Shown: positions 6,324 through 9,582 of the stretch, one piece after another
How positions within the stretch are numbered: position 1 is the first letter of the stretch
Layout: the number at the start of each line of letters is the position of its first letter
Assembly: GCA_964444825.1 (NCBI GenBank)
Contig: CAYUIS010000168.1
Location: forward strand, 1-9,582
Direction: 5' to 3'
Origin: CAYUIS01 sp964444825
GTDB lineage: Bacteria; Chloroflexota; Anaerolineae; B4-G1
DNA length: 9,582 nt
Translations under genes and position numbers: made by a program
The notes under the pieces: generated by a model
The model's input: only the letters and a program-made list of their open reading frames with translations
Databases searched by the model: none
Told to the model about the DNA's origin: nothing

Positions 6324-7310
6324 CTAGCCGAGCTTTTCCTTGAGGGCTGCCGTCAACGCCGGCACTACTTTGAACAAATCGCCGACGATGCCATAGTGAG
6401 CCAGCTTAAAGATCGGCGCCTCGGGGTCCTTGTTGATGGCGACGATGACCTTGCTGGTACGCATACCCGCCTGGTGCTGGATCGCGCCCGAGATACCGGC
6501 AGCGACGTACAGGTCAGGGCTGACGGTTTTGCCGGTCTGGCCCACCTGATGCTCGTAGGCGACCCAGCCAGCGTCCACGGCAGCGCGGGAGGCTCCCATA
6601 GCGGCCCCCAGCACCTGCGCCAGCTCCTGCACAGGCTCAAAGCCCTCTGGCCCAGCAACACCACGGCCTCCCGAGACGATGATATTGGCATCGGCCAAAC
6701 TCACGCCGCCCTCGGTCTCCTGGAACCCCGTCACCTTGACAGGGATGTCGTCCTCGGCCAGGACCGGGTCCACTCGAACGACCTCGCCGCTGCGGGCGGA
6801 ATCCGGCTCCGGCTTGGGGAAGGCACGCACGCGGATGGTGACGATCTGCGGTCGCCGCTCGGGGATGAAACACTTGGAAAGCAACTTGCCCGCATAGATG
6901 GGGCGTGTGGCCATCAGCTGGCCATCCTCCAACACCAAAGCGGTACAGTCGGCGATACAGCCGGTATCCAGCTCCACCGCCAGTGTAGGCCCCAACTCGC
7001 GTCCACGGAAGGTCGCGCCAATCAGCACCGCCGCAGGCTCGGCATCACGCACCACCTTGGCCAGCAGTGCAGCGTACGGTTCTACGCGAAAATCAGCCAG
7101 CGTCGAATCCTCAGCCACGAGGACCTTGTCAGCGCCGTGGGCGATGGCCTCCTGGGCCATTGTGTCCAAGCCCTCCCCGCCAAAGAGACAGGCCGTCACT
7201 CCGCCACCCAGTTCATCCGCCAAGCATCGAGCTGCACCGATGGCCTCAAAGGAGACACCGGCGGGCTGACCATCGAATTGCTCTACCCAAACAAAAATGT
7301 CGTTGCCCAT
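6324..7310 (-). CDS. etfA: Electron transfer flavoprotein alpha subunit
   Basis: The 328-residue FAD-binding subunit of ETF, cytoplasmic, which accepts electrons from acyl-CoA dehydrogenases and passes them on to a quinone or other acceptor. The N-terminal domain (1-190) has the ETF alpha/beta fold. The C-terminal FAD domain contains SGGRGV (213-218), GASRAAVDAGW (239-249), QVGQTGKTVSPDLYVAAGISGAIQH (255-279) and the signature SKVIVAINKDPEAPIFKLAHYGIVGDL (286-312). ATG at 7310 has AGGAGG (7323-7318) seven bases upstream; this site overlaps the TAG stop of etfB, so the two subunits are probably translated in a coupled way. Spacing to etfB is 11 bases. All FAD motifs look intact. Whether this ETF is of the ordinary or the bifurcating type cannot be decided safely by eye. 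Confidence 0.96.
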   Translation of the reverse strand: MGNDIFVWVEQFDGQPAGVSFEAIGAARCLADELGGGVTACLFGGEGLDTMAQEAIAHGADKVLVAEDSTLADFRVEPYAALLAKVVRDAEPAAVLIGATFRGRELGPTLAVELDTGCIADCTALVLEDGQLMATRPIYAGKLLSKCFIPERRPQIVTIRVRAFPKPEPDSARSGEVVRVDPVLAEDDIPVKVTGFQETEGGVSLADANIIVSGGRGVAGPEGFEPVQELAQVLGAAMGASRAAVDAGWVAYEHQVGQTGKTVSPDLYVAAGISGAIQHQAGMRTSKVIVAINKDPEAPIFKLAHYGIVGDLFKVVPALTAALKEKLG

Positions 7311-7321
7311 TCCATTGCCTC

Positions 7322-8119
7322 CTATATCACCTTCTCGGCCATCAGCTTATCGACCAGGATCGAGGCGGCCTCTTCGACCGACTCAGCCTCGATGATCTCG
7401 GCCTCACCCTCGCGCGCTGGCGGGGCAGACACCTCTGGCCAGCGCACGCCGGAGCCTGCCGGGCCGACCTTGCCCGCCTCCGCACCAACGTCGTCCAGCG
7501 ACCAGAGAGGATACTCCATCTTGGCCGCCTTACGGATGCCGATGAACGAGGTATAGCGCGGCTCGTTGATGCCCTTGGTCGTACCCACCACGGCGGGCAG
7601 GGGCGCCGACACCACCTGCCGGCCTTCCTCCAACAGCCGCTCGACCCCAATCGTCCTCCCCTCGGGATCCAGCTCAACGATCTTGATCACATACATCAAC
7701 GAGGGAACGCCCAGGCGCTTGGCGACCGCCGCGCCGACCTGCCACGTCTCTGCATCGATGGCCGACTTGCCAAACAGGATCAGATCCACGTCGCCCATCT
7801 TTTCGACGGTTTTGGCAAGCACGTAGCTGGTGGCGAGGGTGTCAGAGCCAGCACACCCATCGTCCCAGACGCGGATCGCCTCGTCACAGCCCATTGCGAT
7901 GGCGTGCTTCAGCGCCTCCAGCGCCTCCTCAGGCCCGACCGTCAGAACGGTGACCTTTCCGCCGTGTTCGTCACGGAGCATCAGTGCCTCCTCCACGGCA
8001 TACTCGTCCCAGGGATTGATGATGAGTGGTGACTCTCCCCAGGAGACGTTGCCCGCCTCATCCACCGACATCTTGGCTTCCGAATCGGGCGTGTGCTTAG
8101 TACATACTACGATGTGCAA
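7322..8119 (-). CDS. etfB: Electron transfer flavoprotein beta subunit (TTG start)
   Basis: The 265-residue beta subunit, which binds AMP (or a second nucleotide in bifurcating forms) and carries the docking loop for acyl-CoA dehydrogenases. The N-terminus HIVVCTKHTPDS is typical. NPWDEYAVEEALML (35-48) is the conserved nucleotide-site region. The stretch VERLLEEGRQVV...PAVVGTTKGINEPRYTSFIGIRKAAK (159-200) carries the ETF-beta signature, including the NEPRY recognition loop. I choose TTG at 8119 rather than the longer frame opening at 8134: AGGAGGT (8131-8125) lies five bases upstream, and residues encoded before 8119 would be translated from the Shine-Dalgarno itself. It sits between the acyl-CoA dehydrogenase (91-base gap) and etfA (11-base gap), so it belongs to one oxidation operon. 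Confidence 0.95.
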   Translation of the reverse strand: MHIVVCTKHTPDSEAKMSVDEAGNVSWGESPLIINPWDEYAVEEALMLRDEHGGKVTVLTVGPEEALEALKHAIAMGCDEAIRVWDDGCAGSDTLATSYVLAKTVEKMGDVDLILFGKSAIDAETWQVGAAVAKRLGVPSLMYVIKIVELDPEGRTIGVERLLEEGRQVVSAPLPAVVGTTKGINEPRYTSFIGIRKAAKMEYPLWSLDDVGAEAGKVGPAGSGVRWPEVSAPPAREGEAEIIEAESVEEAASILVDKLMAEKVI

Positions 8120-8210
8120 GATACACCTCCTCAAGAGTAAAAAAAGAAACGTGAATTGTTCATCGCGCCGCCGCGTACCAGCGCGCCATTGCGCACTAGC
8201 GTACTAGGAC
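8120..8210 (-). other. Gap between acyl-CoA dehydrogenase and etfB with imperfect palindrome and T-run
   Basis: An imperfect inverted repeat at 8175-8204 has GTAC at both ends and GCGC/GCGC around a CATT loop. On the minus strand it is followed about 25 bases later by TTTCTTTTTTT (8149-8139), then the etfB ribosome binding site. The distance between stem and T-run is too long for a normal intrinsic terminator. I see no convincing promoter here, so etfB is probably read from the dehydrogenase promoter, perhaps attenuated or processed at this spot. Confidence 0.4.
8125..8131 (-). promoter_or_regulatory. Ribosome binding site that selects the TTG start of etfB
   Basis: Minus-strand AGGAGGT lies five bases before TTG (8119-8117). 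It is one of the strongest Shine-Dalgarno matches in the window and decides the start of etfB. Confidence 0.75.
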
Positions 8211-9404
8211 CTACTCCTCATAGGGTGGAAGCTCACAGCGAAGGGGTCGGTCCTCCCGGTAACCCAGCGCGTACGCGGCCTGGATGAGCTCGTGGACCTG
8301 GCTGGTCCCCTCGTAGATACATGCCCCTTTTGCATTGCGCAGATACCGCTCAACGTCGTACTCGTCCGAGTAGCCATAGGCCCCGTGGATCTGCACGGCA
8401 TCGGAGGCAGCAGCAAAGCTCGCCTCGGTGGCGAACCACTTGGCCAGGCTCGTCTCCCGTGTGTTTCGCTTGCCCTGGTTCTTGAGCCATCCTGCCTGCA
8501 AGCAGAGGAGCTGCGCCATCTCATAGTCCCGTGCCATCCGGGCGATCATCTGTTGAACAAGCTGATGTCGCCCCAGCTCGCGCCCAAAGGTCCGCCGCTC
8601 TTGAGCGTACTTGACCGACGCCTCCAGACAAACGCGAATCAACCCGGTCGCCCCAGCAGCCACGGTAAAGCGGCCGTTGTCCAGGCAACTCATCGCGATC
8701 TTAAAGCCCTCTCCCTCCTCACCCAGTCGATTGCCGGCCGGCACCTCTACATCGGCCATGTGGATCCAGCCTGTAGAACCGGCACGCACGCCCAGCTTGC
8801 CGTGGATATCGCCGGTCGTCACACCGGGCATCTCCCGCTCGACGACAAAGGCGCTTATGCCCTGGTGGGGCGGCTCAGCTTTGGGGTCGGTTTTGGCAAA
8901 AACGAGGAAATTGTGTGCTACCGTCGCCAGGCTGATCCACATCTTTTCGCCATTGAGTACATAGACGTCCCCTTCGCGGCGAGCGGTGGCGACCATGGCG
9001 GCGACGTCGGAGCCAGCACCCGGCTCGGTGAGAGCGTACGCAGCATAACGCTCCCCGCAGGCCTGGGGAACCAACCAACGCTCCTTCTGCTCCTCAGTGC
9101 CCCACTGGAGCAACCCCAGGCTGTTGAGTCCCACGTGGACACTCATGACTACACGCAGCGTGGAATCCACCCGCTCCAACTCCTCGCAGGCTAGTCCCAG
9201 GCAGACATAGTCCATCCCAGCGCCGCCGTAGCGGGCGGGGATACAGATCCCCAGGATACCAAGCTCAGCCATACGTGAGAGGGCGTGGAAGTTGACCGTC
9301 TGAGCACGGTCGTGATCTTTGATCACAGGGGCTACTTCCTGCTCAGCGAATTCCCGCACCATGCGGCGGGTCATCTCGTGTTCGGGGGTCAGGGAGAAAT
9401 CCAT
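8211..9404 (-). CDS. Acyl-CoA dehydrogenase
   Basis: A flavoenzyme of 397 residues that introduces the trans-2 double bond into acyl-CoA and gives electrons to ETF. N-terminal helical domain: about 1-120. Signature 1, YALTEPGAGSDVAAM, is at 123-137, and MWISLA (155-160) is the FAD-contacting strand. QERRTFGREL (268-277) and QIHGAYGYSDEYDVERYLRNAKG (338-360) form the C-terminal signature. E365 in IYEGTSQ is the expected catalytic base. Length and motifs fit short/medium-chain or related branched-chain acyl-CoA dehydrogenases; the chain-length preference is not readable. I start at ATG 9404 (MDFSLTPEHE), the usual family N-terminus. A longer frame opens with TTG at 9449, but that lies in the -10 promoter box. 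There is no clear Shine-Dalgarno. etfB and etfA follow downstream on the same strand. Confidence 0.95.
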   Translation of the reverse strand: MDFSLTPEHEMTRRMVREFAEQEVAPVIKDHDRAQTVNFHALSRMAELGILGICIPARYGGAGMDYVCLGLACEELERVDSTLRVVMSVHVGLNSLGLLQWGTEEQKERWLVPQACGERYAAYALTEPGAGSDVAAMVATARREGDVYVLNGEKMWISLATVAHNFLVFAKTDPKAEPPHQGISAFVVEREMPGVTTGDIHGKLGVRAGSTGWIHMADVEVPAGNRLGEEGEGFKIAMSCLDNGRFTVAAGATGLIRVCLEASVKYAQERRTFGRELGRHQLVQQMIARMARDYEMAQLLCLQAGWLKNQGKRNTRETSLAKWFATEASFAAASDAVQIHGAYGYSDEYDVERYLRNAKGACIYEGTSQVHELIQAAYALGYREDRPLRCELPPYEE

Positions 9405-9448
9405 TGACGGTTGATGGTCGCTTCGTATTGGATATCGGTCCAGGGACA

Positions 9449-9476
9449 ATTATAATCCCAGGACGGCAATGTGCAA
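9449..9476 (-). promoter_or_regulatory. Promoter of the acyl-CoA dehydrogenase-etfBA operon
   Basis: On the minus strand, TATAAT (9454-9449) is a perfect -10 box, with TTGCAC (9476-9471) as a weak -35 at a 16-base spacing. Transcription would start near 9442, giving a leader of about 38 bases without a clear Shine-Dalgarno before ATG 9404. The architecture (TTGnAC, 16 bases, TATAAT) matches the DUF2085 operon promoter. Confidence 0.65.
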
Positions 9477-9526
9477 GTCCTGCTCGTTGGATTATCGCAT
9501 ACAGAACAACCAGGAGATGCAACGCA

Positions 9527-9582
9527 CCCTGTCCTTAGCCGCCCTTCGTCCTTGAACCCTGTGCTTAGGACGCACAGGACTA
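9527..9582. repeat. Degenerate CCCT...CTT units and hairpin at the right edge
   Basis: CCCT begins at 9527, 9542 and 9557, exactly 15 bases apart, and each unit carries a CTTAG or CTTGA core. The last unit contains a perfect 7-bp inverted repeat, CCTGTGC (9558-9564) with GCACAGG (9572-9578), around a 7-base loop. The first unit matches window positions 1-14 at 12 of 14 bases. The element may continue beyond the window. The adjoining 9477-9526 holds no gene that I can see. Confidence 0.5.

Noticed and set aside
6207..7556. A 449-codon open frame on the plus strand across etfA and part of etfB
   Set aside because: It is antisense to two unmistakable ETF genes. Its translation is rich in H, R and Q with no recognisable domain, as expected for a shadow frame in GC-rich DNA.
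8292..9194. A 300-codon plus-strand frame over the acyl-CoA dehydrogenase
   Set aside because: It is a shadow of a gene whose family signatures and catalytic glutamate are clear on the opposite strand.
7322..9404. Electron-bifurcating ETF/dehydrogenase system
   Set aside because: No ferredoxin, EtfX/FixX-like or hydrogenase-related gene is present in the window, and by eye I cannot establish the NADH-site residues that distinguish bifurcating ETFs.
9527..9582. CRISPR array start at the right edge, because of evenly spaced CCCT units
   Set aside because: The units are only 15 bases apart and degenerate, with no constant repeat and unique spacer pattern and no cas genes nearby.

Overview
The window looks like a GC-rich (about 60 percent) bacterial chromosome segment. 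A Chloroflexota (Anaerolineae-like) origin is my best guess. It rests on the membrane-anchored NACHT/HEAT protein, the DUF2085 protein next to a ylmD-ylmE-ylmG-like group, the acyl-CoA dehydrogenase/ETF operon, and promoters lying very close to start codons. This is inference from remembered family distributions, not a database result. I see no plasmid, phage, IS, tRNA, rRNA or CRISPR features.

Layout. (1) Bases 1-3464, plus strand: a short palindromic repeat at the left edge, a near-consensus sigma70 promoter, then an OmpR/KdpE-type response regulator. After 39 bp comes an 859-residue membrane-anchored STAND/NACHT-like ATPase with C-terminal HEAT-type repeats. No histidine kinase lies in the window. 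The NACHT-like protein has an arginine in place of the Walker A lysine and a low-GC, highly acidic insert, and it is the least ordinary gene here. (2) Bases 3522-6171, minus strand: a compact four-gene operon, DUF2085 membrane protein > PgeF/YlmD-type 'laccase-domain' protein > YggS/YlmE PLP-binding protein > YggT/YlmG membrane protein. It resembles the division-associated ylmDEFG order of Gram-positive bacteria, but with no sepF/ylmF between ylmE and ylmG. Its promoter predicts a nearly leaderless mRNA. (3) Bases 6172-6323: an intergenic strip with a strong 14-bp hairpin separating the two minus-strand operons. (4) Bases 6324-9404, minus strand: acyl-CoA dehydrogenase > etfB > etfA, a fatty-acid or amino-acid-derived acyl-CoA oxidation module with its own electron carrier. 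A TATAAT promoter precedes the dehydrogenase. (5) Bases 9477-9582: non-coding, ending in degenerate CCCT...CTT units and a hairpin that recall the left-edge repeat.

How the genes work together. The acyl-CoA dehydrogenase passes electrons from its FAD to the ETF alpha/beta heterodimer encoded just downstream. The YlmD/YlmE/YlmG-like proteins belong to housekeeping families (peptidoglycan-precursor editing, PLP homeostasis, division or membrane organisation). The response regulator and NACHT-like protein probably form one transcription unit. What signal they sense, and whether they act together, cannot be read from the sequence. Most of the window is ordinary metabolism; I do not see a clearly new system. 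The regulator/NACHT pair is the only candidate.
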